Shown here piece by piece: positions 15,579 through 23,590 of a stretch of 64,000 bases of DNA (within the stretch, counting starts at the first letter, position 1; each line of letters starts with the position of its first letter). A program made the position numbers and the translations under genes. Below the pieces are notes generated by a model that made no database searches, was not told where the DNA came from, and was given only the letters and a program-made list of their open reading frames with translations. Source of the stretch: a virus; IMG/VR virus record IMGVR_UViG_3300028563_000016, positions 1 to 64,000 of that record. The stretch is one strand, 5' to 3'.

Positions 15579-16532
15579 CTAAATCGATTGTAATAACGTG
15601 CGGTACTTTTCAAACCCGCGTGGTATTTTCCAATCGTCAGGAACGACAGGAATTGTGGGAACACACTGCAATAAGTTCGTTGATATCGCGCTTTGTGGCA
15701 ACACATCTTCAGCGATTCCAACGGGAGTAGAAATTGTCGGAACTTCACATAACGAAGTTTCCAACAAAGCTTGCGGCCCACCTTCATAACGAGCAGAAAC
15801 TACGTATAAATCTAAACAATTGTATAGCTCATTGATTGTTTCAATCTTTGGTAGCTCGATGTACGTATATGGTATGTTTGCAAATTGTAAACGATTAATC
15901 ACATATTGGCGCCGCCAACCTGCAAGTAACACATGAACGTTTGGATGAACTATTGCTTGCGATATCACATAGTCACAAAATGTGTCAGGACCTTTTTCCC
16001 ACTTTCCGGTGAAATCTCCTGACGCTATCGAAGAACCTTCGGTATCTCGTTGAAAACTGCCTATAACGTATGCGTCGTGTGGAACGTTATATTTTTGACG
16101 AAGAGAAAGTTTTTCATCAATGGGTTTAAACAAAAATTGATTTGCCCAATAAGGCAGCACATGTACGTCTTTTTTGGGAAGTTTGAGATTTTCTTGAATT
16201 TCTTTTACTTGCTCTAACGTGTGACGATTGAAAACGTGATACGCATGAGTGAATTTGTCACGAGCAATAAAATCAAGAGCTTCTGCTCTTCCAAATTTAG
16301 TGGGTACAATATGGTGTATTGTTGTTAAAACTCGCTTGTTAACAAGAAGTCCTGCGCGCGCAAGACCATACCAACACCAATCTGCAAGTAAACAAATTAT
16401 ATCTGCTTGTGCTGGACTTGGGACACACATATCTTGATTTCCTTCAAAAAACTCGCGTGACATGCGATCACATATCCAATTTTCATTTGACGGCAAAACG
16501 TAAACTTTTTTATATGCGTGAAAGTGCTGCAT
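15579..16532 (-). CDS. Glycosyltransferase, GT4-like (GT-B fold)
   Basis: 317 residues from ATG 16532; ATG codons at 16541 and 16538 are in frame, but AAAGGA suits the third. YEGGPQALLETSLCEVPTIS near residue 265 is the GT4 donor motif (E.G...LEA...G.P), followed by TPVGIAEDVLP. The HHIVPTKFGR stretch and YVIGSFQRDTEG strand lie in the expected positions. It is a complete enzyme of the usual short phage length. It lies behind a homing-endonuclease-like gene whose remnant overlaps its start. Confidence 0.75.
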   Translation of the reverse strand: MQHFHAYKKVYVLPSNENWICDRMSREFFEGNQDMCVPSPAQADIICLLADWCWYGLARAGLLVNKRVLTTIHHIVPTKFGRAEALDFIARDKFTHAYHVFNRHTLEQVKEIQENLKLPKKDVHVLPYWANQFLFKPIDEKLSLRQKYNVPHDAYVIGSFQRDTEGSSIASGDFTGKWEKGPDTFCDYVISQAIVHPNVHVLLAGWRRQYVINRLQFANIPYTYIELPKIETINELYNCLDLYVVSARYEGGPQALLETSLCEVPTISTPVGIAEDVLPQSAISTNLLQCVPTIPVVPDDWKIPRGFEKYRTLLQSI

Positions 16533-16632
16533 TTTCATCATCCTTTAATTCACGATCAGTAATTCTGATAAGACGTAATTCTTTTAGAGTAAAATATGCG
16601 TCACATAATCTATCACGATCATATTTTGATTT
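16510..16632 (-). pseudogene. C-terminal remnant of the endonuclease beyond an in-frame stop
   Basis: Directly after the TAA at 16633-16635 the same frame continues KSKYDRDRLCDAYFTL.., then LRLIRITDRELKDDE, to a TAA at 16510. This matches the C-terminal helix and strand of the related endonucleases at 46245 and 57744 (YDCDRKKDEWF...GLRLIRFTD). The gene is thus interrupted by one nonsense codon, not a frameshift. It is either inactive, read through, or affected by a sequencing error. Confidence 0.6.
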
Positions 16633-17148
16633 TTATGGACCTGTACAAAGTTGTTCATATGGTCTGTCAAGACCATGCCAATATAATCCATCAAGCTGTA
16701 CATATGTATTACAACTTTTTACATAAAAATCAATACGATAATTATTTACACTTATGTGATGTATTACGTCTTCACAACCAAAACGTTGTATTAAAAGTTC
16801 ATAAAGTCTTTCTTCAGGTCTTGAAGACCACAATTTACCGTTACGTCTAATTGTTTCAAATCGTTTTTTTACCGCGGCGGGTGAATTTGAACGTACACTT
16901 GTTTTCTTTGCAGCACATGAACGACATGTCATATACCCGGATTGTGTTGATCGTTTTACGTTACGAATAATACCACATTCTAAACACGTGACAGTTTTTC
17001 TTGATCGTTGTGAATTTAAAATTCTTTTAGAACAACTTCTACATTTTCTTTGTACTTGAACGCCTAATTTAAAATCAATTTTTTCTTGTTTAAACAAGTA
17101 TTTTACTTCTCTGGAAGAGTTACAAACATCACAATATACGATATGCAT
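16633..17148 (-). CDS. Homing-endonuclease-like protein (zinc ribbons + VSR-like domain), truncated
   Basis: 171 residues up to an in-frame TAA. Four Cys pairs (CDVC, CRSC, CLEC, CRSC) in the first 95 residues suggest zinc ribbons. The C-terminal part SSRPEERLYELLIQRFG.., then YRIDFYV, then VQLDGLYWHG is the VSR/DUF559-like nuclease core shared with the genes at 45355 and 56839. The expected end of the domain follows the stop codon in the same frame, so the protein lacks its last 40 residues. A freestanding homing endonuclease inserted among glycosyltransferase genes is the best interpretation. Confidence 0.6.
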   Translation of the reverse strand: MHIVYCDVCNSSREVKYLFKQEKIDFKLGVQVQRKCRSCSKRILNSQRSRKTVTCLECGIIRNVKRSTQSGYMTCRSCAAKKTSVRSNSPAAVKKRFETIRRNGKLWSSRPEERLYELLIQRFGCEDVIHHISVNNYRIDFYVKSCNTYVQLDGLYWHGLDRPYEQLCTGP

Positions 17149-17162
17149 ATTAACTTTACTTT

Positions 17163-17378
17163 CTACATCACCAAATCGTACACGTTATACTTTCCAAATT
17201 CGTTTTCACGTTCTTCAACAAACTTTAAATCTTGACTTGCATAAACATGAGCCACATTTCCGAGTTCAGTTTTACAAAAAGAATATTGACCATCACAATG
17301 TCTGAACCAGACATATGTTGAACCATCGGTTGTCAAACAGTTTATCATCGAATTCTGTGGAATTTCATATAGTTTCAT
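17163..17378 (-). CDS. Small hypothetical protein
   Basis: 71 residues, beta-rich with several aromatic residues (YVWFRHCDGQYSF), ending NEFGKYNVYDLVM. No known motif. It lies between the SLOG-domain gene and the endonuclease-like gene, in the same direction. It could be a small single-domain binding protein; nothing more can be said. Confidence 0.5.
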   Translation of the reverse strand: MKLYEIPQNSMINCLTTDGSTYVWFRHCDGQYSFCKTELGNVAHVYASQDLKFVEERENEFGKYNVYDLVM

Positions 17379-17403
17379 GATGTTTCATCGTAATACACAC
17401 GTA

Positions 17404-17853
17404 TCAAACGTTACACACTATATTCGTCTTGTCGTTAATTTTTTGAATTATCTTTCGTAAGTCACTTGGTAATATGTTCATGAAATCAACAATTTCAATG
17501 TCTTTTGCGTCTTTGCACCTTATAACCATATCATTCGTGCCTTTACACTCTTCTAAATTCTTCGGGTAAACAAAGTAGACGCACATGTCGACGGGATTTG
17601 AAATAACGTGTTCGCGCTCTAACATTTTAATGTTTCTCAAAATTCCCGCAGCGTGGTTGTGGATTGTCCAACTTGCAGGATAATCACGAACTGTCATGCC
17701 CATCATCTTTGCGCACTCGCTCGCAAGTTTATCTGCGCCTCGGCAGTAACCCGTTATGACTGTCGTACACTTGCATTTCGGGAAGTAATCAAGAAAATTG
17801 ATGATGTAATCTTCGTAACTGAAATCGCGACTTCCACAAACGAGAATTTTCAT
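17404..17853 (-). CDS. SLOG-fold (YspA/DUF2493-like) protein
   Basis: 149 residues. KILVCGSRDFSYEDYI at the N terminus and TGYCRGADKLASECAKMMG at about 34-52 form the nucleotide-binding signature of the SLOG/YspA (DUF2493) family, related to DprA and lysine-decarboxylase-like folds. These proteins are thought to bind or process nucleotides or their derivatives. The C-terminal 40 residues are an extension with mixed charge. Its ATG overlaps the stop of a tiny membrane-peptide ORF. Confidence 0.8.
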   Translation of the reverse strand: MKILVCGSRDFSYEDYIINFLDYFPKCKCTTVITGYCRGADKLASECAKMMGMTVRDYPASWTIHNHAAGILRNIKMLEREHVISNPVDMCVYFVYPKNLEECKGTNDMVIRCKDAKDIEIVDFMNILPSDLRKIIQKINDKTNIVCNV

Positions 17854-17936
17854 TTTTTATTCTTTCGAAAAAATATTTCAATGTGATTAGCAGAAAATAA
17901 AAGTAACACAATGATTACACAAAAAACATTTATCAT
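17850..17936 (-). CDS. Tiny single-span membrane peptide (28 aa)
   Basis: MINVFCVIIVLLLFSANHIE.. ends in a Lys-rich tail. Its ATG overlaps the stop of the carbamoyltransferase gene (ATGA at 17933-17936) and its TGA overlaps the ATG of the SLOG gene (17850-17853). The hydrophobic stretch of about 14 residues followed by basic residues fits a small inner-membrane peptide. The double overlap makes a chance ORF unlikely. Confidence 0.6.
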   Translation of the reverse strand: MINVFCVIIVLLLFSANHIEIFFRKNKK

Positions 17937-19615
17937 TTTGTCTCTCGCTTTGTCACAATAATTCTAAATTCTGGAAAATACAACGCGTCGATGTCTGTCC
18001 CAAGAAAACACCTAACGGCGTCATCTGGGCTGTCTACGATGGGTGAACGATCATTTTGGCTCGTGTTTAGTAGAATTGGCACTCCTGACTTTTGCTCCCA
18101 CAACGTCAAGAATTTGTGCCAAAATGGATTTGTTTCTTTTTCGACCGTTTGAAGCCTTGCTGTTCCGTCGACATGAATTACAGCAGGAATTAAATTTCTC
18201 TTTTCTTCTTTTACATTTGCCGTAAATCCCATGTATGGACTATCAATTGTGCCTTCAAACCACTCATTTGCTTTTTCTTTTAATACACTCGGAGCAAACG
18301 GGCGGAACGCTTGACGATGTTTCACCTTCTCATTTATCAAATCCTTCATCGACAAGCTTCGTGGATCAGCTACGATAGACCGATTTCCCAAAGCCCTTCG
18401 TCCACACTCTGATCGTCCTTGAAAAATTGACACAATCTTTTGATCGAGCAACATGTCTATCACAAGATCGTCAGTTGTTCTATTAAACTTCAACACGCCT
18501 TTGCTTACTGTACAGCAATTTGCTTTAGTTCGTAGTACATGTGAATTTACCTCAACTTTGTCTTTATAAAAGTCTAAGGCCTTCAACACATCGCTTTCAG
18601 TGTAGCTATTTCCCATGTAAGGTGAGAACGAGTGCGATGTGTAGATGCGTGGGTTGTCAAGGATGTGGTGCCAATGATACGAGCAACATCCCAAACACAG
18701 TCCCCCATCATAGGGCACCGGCGGCACGAACACGTTCTTCACGTTCGGAAACCATTTTTGTATCTTGCCTGTCATCAACGAGTTCAATGCAACACCGCCG
18801 CTGACACAGACGTTTTCAACTTTTTCTACGCCTGCATGTAACATGATATTGTAGATGTACTCTTCGGTTGCAAGTTGAAGCGAGGCTGCGATGTTACACG
18901 TCTCTTCGAACGAAGACTTTGCGATGTATTCAAACTTTCCTATGTATGGGTGTTTTGGTGAACGTGGATCTTTTGCACTCATCCCTTTCACGTGACCCTC
19001 AGGAGCCTGGCACACGCGTCGATTGGTTTCTCCATTGAACCACGTGCGAATTTCACCGATGTACTTCTGTGAATCACCGAATGCGGCAAGCGCCATCACT
19101 GTGCCGCAGCAATTTCCCTGCGGGAAGCCTGATTCTAAGCGAAATATGAAACGCGTTGCACGTGACCATACTGTCCCAACGTTCACACCCGGGAAGTGTC
19201 CGACAAAATCTATTTTGTTGTCGTGTCCATGATACACGCCAGTGGTGATTTCATTTCCATGCTCATCGTCTATGCCACCGCCATCAATTGTAAAAATCAG
19301 TGCGTCCTTCATCTGTGATGAGTAAAATGCATGCGCAGCGTGAGCCAAGTGATGTGAGTACAGGTGAACTTTGTCTATTCCTATCGTGTCGAGCACGCTT
19401 GTGATGTGTATGTCACGTGACAGGTGTTGCGGGTAGCATGACACTGCGACGTCAGGCTTCACGAACTCACGCTCGAACATGTACGCGTGAATGGGATTTC
19501 CCATGGGCTCTTTCGTACGTAGAACTCTTTCGAGCTCAACGTGCTTCGTGACGATGCCATCTTCGAGCGTGCACCAGGACGCATCGTGATGGTGATGATA
19601 GCCAATGATCTTCAT
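17933..19615 (-). CDS. Carbamoyltransferase (NodU/CmcH family)
   Basis: 560 residues from ATG 19615 (MKIIGYHHHHDAS); the longer frame to 19678 overlaps the upstream gene. The N-terminal ASKHA-type domain shows SHHLAHAAHAFYSS, the conserved HHLAHA metal/catalytic motif, then FTIDGGGIDDEHGN and VSGGVALNSLMTGK. The C-terminal YrdC-like half has GRSECGRRALGNRSI then LLNTSQN, both diagnostic. These enzymes move a carbamoyl group from carbamoyl phosphate, via carbamoyl-AMP, to hydroxyls of sugars, antibiotics or Nod factors. Beside many glycosyltransferases, O-carbamoylation of a glycan is the likely role. Length is normal for the family. Confidence 0.9.
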   Translation of the reverse strand: MKIIGYHHHHDASWCTLEDGIVTKHVELERVLRTKEPMGNPIHAYMFEREFVKPDVAVSCYPQHLSRDIHITSVLDTIGIDKVHLYSHHLAHAAHAFYSSQMKDALIFTIDGGGIDDEHGNEITTGVYHGHDNKIDFVGHFPGVNVGTVWSRATRFIFRLESGFPQGNCCGTVMALAAFGDSQKYIGEIRTWFNGETNRRVCQAPEGHVKGMSAKDPRSPKHPYIGKFEYIAKSSFEETCNIAASLQLATEEYIYNIMLHAGVEKVENVCVSGGVALNSLMTGKIQKWFPNVKNVFVPPVPYDGGLCLGCCSYHWHHILDNPRIYTSHSFSPYMGNSYTESDVLKALDFYKDKVEVNSHVLRTKANCCTVSKGVLKFNRTTDDLVIDMLLDQKIVSIFQGRSECGRRALGNRSIVADPRSLSMKDLINEKVKHRQAFRPFAPSVLKEKANEWFEGTIDSPYMGFTANVKEEKRNLIPAVIHVDGTARLQTVEKETNPFWHKFLTLWEQKSGVPILLNTSQNDRSPIVDSPDDAVRCFLGTDIDALYFPEFRIIVTKRETK

Positions 19616-19632
19616 ATGAGTAATATAATAAT

Positions 19633-19866
19633 TCACCGACGCAACACGTATTGCATTGATTCTTGAGCCTCTTTCCATTTAACCCAAAACTTTGACGAAC
19701 GAGTTGCTTCACACTCAGGACATGTAAAAGACACGCGATTGTTGTAAACAGTAACTTTCCACCCAACGGGACAACAAAGTTCTAATACACTTTCATTTTC
19801 AGCTTCGACAGTTCCTGGAACAAAATGTGCGCCGCACTCTGCACATGAAATTGTAAATATTACCAT
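19633..19866 (-). CDS. Small zinc-ribbon protein
   Basis: 77 residues with CAECG at 8-12 and CPECE near residue 49, spaced as in a zinc ribbon, plus a CCPVGW segment between them. The C-terminal helix is basic. It overlaps the upstream gene by seven bases. Probably a nucleic-acid or protein-binding zinc module; function unknown. Confidence 0.6.
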   Translation of the reverse strand: MVIFTISCAECGAHFVPGTVEAENESVLELCCPVGWKVTVYNNRVSFTCPECEATRSSKFWVKWKEAQESMQYVLRR

Positions 19867-20555
19867 GTCTGCTCCTGATTATATAGCTTTCTGAAGTCTT
19901 TTTGTTGAATGAAATACGTGCATGGAAATTCACCCAACGTTAAAACTCCCCAACCTGTCACAGACCTCGTCTTGTGACCTCGCCACGGGTGATGCCAAAT
20001 CGTTTTGTAATTTAAACGCAGAACAGTTCCAAACTCAACCATTCGTTTTACGTCAGTGTGATCTCGTGAGCAGAAAAAATTATCTGCTCCCGCGGGATTT
20101 GTGACGACGACGAGTGAACTATCAAACCGTTCGTATTTGTTATGTGTTGATAACAAATGAATTTCGTCTCGTAATTCACTCACTCGTTCCGGTAACCCAT
20201 GTGTCAACGATTTGAATAAGTCGGATGAAATTACGGGATACAATATTGAATCATAGTCATCAGGGCGCGTATGTAAAATATTTTCTTGATAAAGAAAGTG
20301 TGTTTCAACCCCGTTATATGGATCAATGCCTGACTTTTCACGTATTTCTTGTGAACAAATACAGTTTCCTAAAGGTTTACCCGTCTTGTCATAGAATTTT
20401 CCAAGCCCAAAACAAACTTTACACCCATTGTTTTCAACAAACCTCTTGTGAAGAAGTCTCGCAACGTAGTTGTGACTGTTCAAAATCAGTCGCTTCACGT
20501 TTTTGAGTTCCTGTTTTTTCTGTTTCAGGACGTCGTCGATTGTGGTGAGATCCAT
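19860..20555 (-). CDS. Hypothetical protein with a Cys-rich knuckle
   Basis: 231 residues. After an N-terminal coiled-coil-like helix (LKQKKQELKNVKRLI), residues about 45-66 read CKVCFGLGKFYD..GNCIC, a CxxCxG-type zinc knuckle reminiscent of DnaJ-like ribbons. The C-terminal half has Trp/His-rich beta segments (TIWHHPWRGHKTRS). No family is recognised. Coupled to the zinc-ribbon gene downstream; divergence from neighbours is not evident. Confidence 0.55.
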   Translation of the reverse strand: MDLTTIDDVLKQKKQELKNVKRLILNSHNYVARLLHKRFVENNGCKVCFGLGKFYDKTGKPLGNCICSQEIREKSGIDPYNGVETHFLYQENILHTRPDDYDSILYPVISSDLFKSLTHGLPERVSELRDEIHLLSTHNKYERFDSSLVVVTNPAGADNFFCSRDHTDVKRMVEFGTVLRLNYKTIWHHPWRGHKTRSVTGWGVLTLGEFPCTYFIQQKDFRKLYNQEQTW

Positions 20556-20573
20556 TTGTCAATAAACAAATTA

Positions 20574-21530
20574 TCACATTGACGAGTGAATTACACTCTC
20601 AAACAATTCAACGTATTTTTTTGCAACGTTCTTTATCGATACATCAACGTGTGAACCCAAAGACTTGACGTCAGGTAATTGTTTTATCTGCTTCACGTTT
20701 AGTGTGGGTGGTAAATCCCAATCAAAGTACCCGTGTTCAAGTTCATTCTCTTCTTGCAAGACTATCCCAAAGTCTTTGACAATTTCTTTAGTGCCGCCTG
20801 AAGATGCACATATCACAGGAGTTTCTTGAGACAACGCATGAATTACAGTGTTAGGGCAGTGATCACACCACGCACTATGAATAAAATACGTCGACATCGC
20901 ATAGACTTCAAGACACACGTCAAGCGATTGACAACCCGCATAAAAAATTCCTGTGTCAGCGCGTAATAAGTCGTAGTTTTGTTGATTGTCGACAGTGCCA
21001 AGAACTATCAAACAACTCTTCTTGTCGGGCGACAAGCTTCGCAGGTGTTTGAACAGCTCAACATTTTCTCGCAATCGCTTTTGTGTGTGCCACATTGCCG
21101 AGCAAGAGTACACTATGTCATGTTCTTGACGAATTCTCTCTAACCCTGTGAACTTGTGTTCACGTATTGGCGTTGCGTCAGTGCCATTGTGAATGACGAC
21201 GCTTTGCTTTGGCTCGCCAAACAGCTTCGTGATGACTCCTTTATCAAACTCGCTCTGAAACACGACTGCGTCTGCGAGAACGTACGTTTGTTTTATGTTC
21301 CTGTTTTTCTGTTCAAAGTCTTTTTGCGACGACCATATGCCGTCGAGTCGATGTACAACTTTGTCACACAGCTTTTCTCCCGTTCTCTCAATGAACACCA
21401 AGCTCACGTCTGCGTTGCTGTCAAAGACGACTTCGTGTCCTATCTCAAAGAAAGCCTTTGCGAGACAAGTTCCAAAACAGTTTGGACCGCTTGAACTGCT
21501 CAAGTCGATATTATTCAGCTGAATTCGCAT
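20574..21530 (-). CDS. Glycosyltransferase, GT4-like (GT-B fold)
   Basis: 318 residues. The N-terminal SSGPNCFGTCLAKAF and VVHRLDGI segments are typical of phage GT4 enzymes. The donor site has HSAWCDHCPNTVIHALSQETPVI then SSGGTKEIV, corresponding to the E.....EA...G.P and S..GG..E motifs, although the usual first Glu is replaced by an Asp-Cys-Pro context. FQSEFDKGVI also fits. It is preceded by GGAGCGAAT as ribosome site. Confidence 0.75.
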   Translation of the reverse strand: MRIQLNNIDLSSSSGPNCFGTCLAKAFFEIGHEVVFDSNADVSLVFIERTGEKLCDKVVHRLDGIWSSQKDFEQKNRNIKQTYVLADAVVFQSEFDKGVITKLFGEPKQSVVIHNGTDATPIREHKFTGLERIRQEHDIVYSCSAMWHTQKRLRENVELFKHLRSLSPDKKSCLIVLGTVDNQQNYDLLRADTGIFYAGCQSLDVCLEVYAMSTYFIHSAWCDHCPNTVIHALSQETPVICASSGGTKEIVKDFGIVLQEENELEHGYFDWDLPPTLNVKQIKQLPDVKSLGSHVDVSIKNVAKKYVELFESVIHSSM

Positions 21531-21551
21531 ATTCGCTCCAACATGCTAAAA

Positions 21552-21653
21552 CTAACCATCTATTAAGATTGTCGCGAACACGTAACACGTAATAACACCC
21601 AGTAAAATGCGCATCATACTCTGAAAAATCTTGCATCCAATTTGACGTGTCAC
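21552..21653 (-). CDS. Possible tiny membrane peptide (33 aa or 21 aa)
   Basis: In the 168-base gap between two larger genes a GTG-started frame reads VTRQIGCKIFQ then MMRILLGVITCYVFATILIDG. The internal ATG-ATG would give only the hydrophobic part. It fits the series of tiny membrane peptides in this operon, but it lacks the stop-start overlaps and a good ribosome site, so it is less certain. Confidence 0.35.
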   Translation of the reverse strand: MTRQIGCKIFQSMMRILLGVITCYVFATILIDG

Positions 21654-21698
21654 TTCTTTAACAATAATAATTTGACTGTGTTTTTTGACACCTTCATA

Positions 21699-22304
21699 TT
21701 ACAACCCATGAATTTGTGAAGGATCATCATCTGGCTTGATCGCGAGTAACAACTTTTTATTCGCAACGTTTCTTGGAATCACTCCCGCGTTGTTCGTCTC
21801 GTCAATGTGACACTCTTTTGACGCACTAACCCAATCAAAACTCTCACAATAGTGAGTAAAATATTTCCACGTGTGTTCAAAGCCAGCACCGAGTGCCCAC
21901 GCCATCGAGTGTATTGCTAATTGCGCGTTTGCAGGAAACTTGTTCCAATTGATGAATGCGTTTGAAATGTATTTCTCGTTCGCCTGAAGTCTCTGCATCA
22001 CGATATTGTCGATGCTTGCATCAGTCAACATCAACGTTGCGACTTTTTCTGCGGCTTTGTGACCGCCTTTTGCGAGACTTTTGTTTTCTTTTATCTTATT
22101 CCATTCAACAACAATTTCATCCTTTGTTGCAGGTAACTTCGTGTCTCGATGTATCCATGGCAATTTCAACGCGCGTTCTACGGGATCGATGAGTACACCG
22201 ACCGCACACGTTATGAGCTGCTTTACGTCAGCGTACATCACATAAATTCGCCCTTCAAGCTTTGTGGAAAATGAAGGAAAAATGTCTATGACTGATTTAT
22301 ACAT
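21699..22304 (-). CDS. T4-type lysozyme (endolysin)
   Basis: 201 residues. The N-terminal lobe carries Glu17 (KLEGRIYVMY), Asp26 and Thr32 (ADVKQLIT). The spacing is 9 and 6, identical to the catalytic triad Glu11-Asp20-Thr26 of T4 lysozyme, followed by the CAVGVLIDP equivalent of TIGIGHLLT. A C-terminal helix with MAWALGAGFEHTWKY matches the usual WN-type lobe. It should cleave the N-acetylmuramic acid to N-acetylglucosamine bond of peptidoglycan. No signal peptide, so a holin would be needed for release. It is last in a three-gene group with a hydrophobic protein at 22662. An extra 40-residue tail follows the usual lysozyme end. Confidence 0.75.
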   Translation of the reverse strand: MYKSVIDIFPSFSTKLEGRIYVMYADVKQLITCAVGVLIDPVERALKLPWIHRDTKLPATKDEIVVEWNKIKENKSLAKGGHKAAEKVATLMLTDASIDNIVMQRLQANEKYISNAFINWNKFPANAQLAIHSMAWALGAGFEHTWKYFTHYCESFDWVSASKECHIDETNNAGVIPRNVANKKLLLAIKPDDDPSQIHGL

Positions 22305-22675
22305 TATCGCCTTTTCACAAATTTGATTATGTCATCAGCAAAGTCTGTTCCATTCAAAAGCATTGCCATGAGAGCGAGTTCTTTGGACGGAATGTTTTCC
22401 ATCTTTGCTTTCTTTTCAAAAATGTTTGGATCAAGTTCTTCCTTACCATTTATCTTCAAAGATCCGTAATAACATTGAGCGATATAATTTGCGCTTTCGT
22501 TGTCAAGCTTCACGTTAGATTGCTTCAATACGTCAGTCAAACAATTAAATATAACGGTGTAAATCTCAACACACGTTGCTTTGTTTAGGCTCCTACCATC
22601 CAAAAACATTGACAATCTTTCACCTAACAACAAACTAAACACGTCGTTGAACGTCTTCTTTTCACTTTGTGTCAT
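22304..22675 (-). CDS. Hypothetical helical protein next to the lysozyme
   Basis: 123 residues, all-helical in appearance, with hydrophobic moments but no membrane span, and a basic end (IIKFVKRR). It overlaps the downstream lysozyme gene by one base and the upstream hydrophobic protein gene by 14. No family is recognised. It could be an accessory of lysis, or a virion protein sharing the operon. Confidence 0.5.
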   Translation of the reverse strand: MTQSEKKTFNDVFSLLLGERLSMFLDGRSLNKATCVEIYTVIFNCLTDVLKQSNVKLDNESANYIAQCYYGSLKINGKEELDPNIFEKKAKMENIPSKELALMAMLLNGTDFADDIIKFVKRR

Positions 22676-23219
22676 TTTCCTGTTTCCTTTTTAACGTAAG
22701 CTTCGTTGCAGCGGTTTGAACTGCTTGTTTTTGACACTCATCAATCCATGAGTTACCCGAACTAATGCCTAATGCGGTCAGGCCCGTTCCAACGCCTGTC
22801 GTTATCAACGCGCCGATCATCACGCCCTTATTGACTTCCTTTTCAGTGACAGCAAAGCCAGACAGACCAGTGCCAATGCCGGCAGCCGCGATTCCTGCCG
22901 AAGTGCCGAAAATGTGCAACGTGTCAAGCGTGTTACAATGTTCCTGTGAGACAGCGGCGGTTGCAGCTTGTGGGTTCGCAGTGGGTGACACGTCAAAGTG
23001 ACTAACGCATCCCATCGCCAACATCGTCGCCAGGAGAGAAATTTTCTTTGCAAGTGGTAGAGCCCATTCAGGTATTGTCATTTTATTTTTCTCACAAAGT
23101 TGTAATGCGAGTGCACGTGAGTGTTCTGCGTTCTGTGGGAGATCTATGTCACAAAAGTACGCGTAGTCTTTTTGCAGATTTTCAAGCTGATTTTCTATAC
23201 CCGTAGTGTGAAGAGGCAT
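22662..23219 (-). CDS. Hydrophobic membrane protein, lysis-cassette candidate
   Basis: 185 residues. A soluble N terminus of about 50 residues is followed by a hydrophobic stretch with a lipobox-like L-A-M-G-C at about 67-71, then two Gly/Ala-rich segments (IFGTSAGIAAAGIGTGLSG; VMIGALITTGVGTGLTALG) that look like a helical hairpin. GGAGAATTAACA before ATG 23219 supports the long start. A shorter form from ATG 23081 would expose a lipoprotein signal. Position two genes before the lysozyme makes a holin- or spanin-like role possible, but no family is recognised. Confidence 0.5.
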   Translation of the reverse strand: MPLHTTGIENQLENLQKDYAYFCDIDLPQNAEHSRALALQLCEKNKMTIPEWALPLAKKISLLATMLAMGCVSHFDVSPTANPQAATAAVSQEHCNTLDTLHIFGTSAGIAAAGIGTGLSGFAVTEKEVNKGVMIGALITTGVGTGLTALGISSGNSWIDECQKQAVQTAATKLTLKRKQENDTK

Positions 23220-23221
23220 TG

Positions 23222-23590
23222 TTAATTCTCCAACATTCTTCGTTGATGTTCAGCCAATAGCTTCTCACAAAACGGCGTTCCTTCAAACATTTCGGACAAT
23301 GACACCACATCGCTGGCGCTAATCTGATTTAGTTCAACATCGTTCGTCACTATTAAGTCAACGATCTTAGTGTCAGGTGTCAGTTGAACATTTTTGAATA
23401 CCTCATTTACTACCCATTGTGCGCCTGCTACAGAAATTGACGTTGCATACACGCTGTCACGTAGGCACTCCATGAACACGTTTGCGATTAAGTCTCTAAC
23501 TTCGTGCAGGTACTCAACGTCGACTTCTTTGTTATAAAGCTCCGACAATTTCACCGAGAGAACGTTTTCAAATGTTTTTGCAAAAGTCAT
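23222..23590 (-). CDS. Hypothetical helical protein
   Basis: 122 residues from ATG 23590, overlapping the stop of the upstream transferase (ATGA). Acidic and helical, with a small central strand region (ATSISVAGAQWVVNEVF). No known motif. It lies two bases before the next gene's ribosome site and is probably cotranscribed with the lysozyme group. Confidence 0.5.
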   Translation of the reverse strand: MTFAKTFENVLSVKLSELYNKEVDVEYLHEVRDLIANVFMECLRDSVYATSISVAGAQWVVNEVFKNVQLTPDTKIVDLIVTNDVELNQISASDVVSLSEMFEGTPFCEKLLAEHQRRMLEN

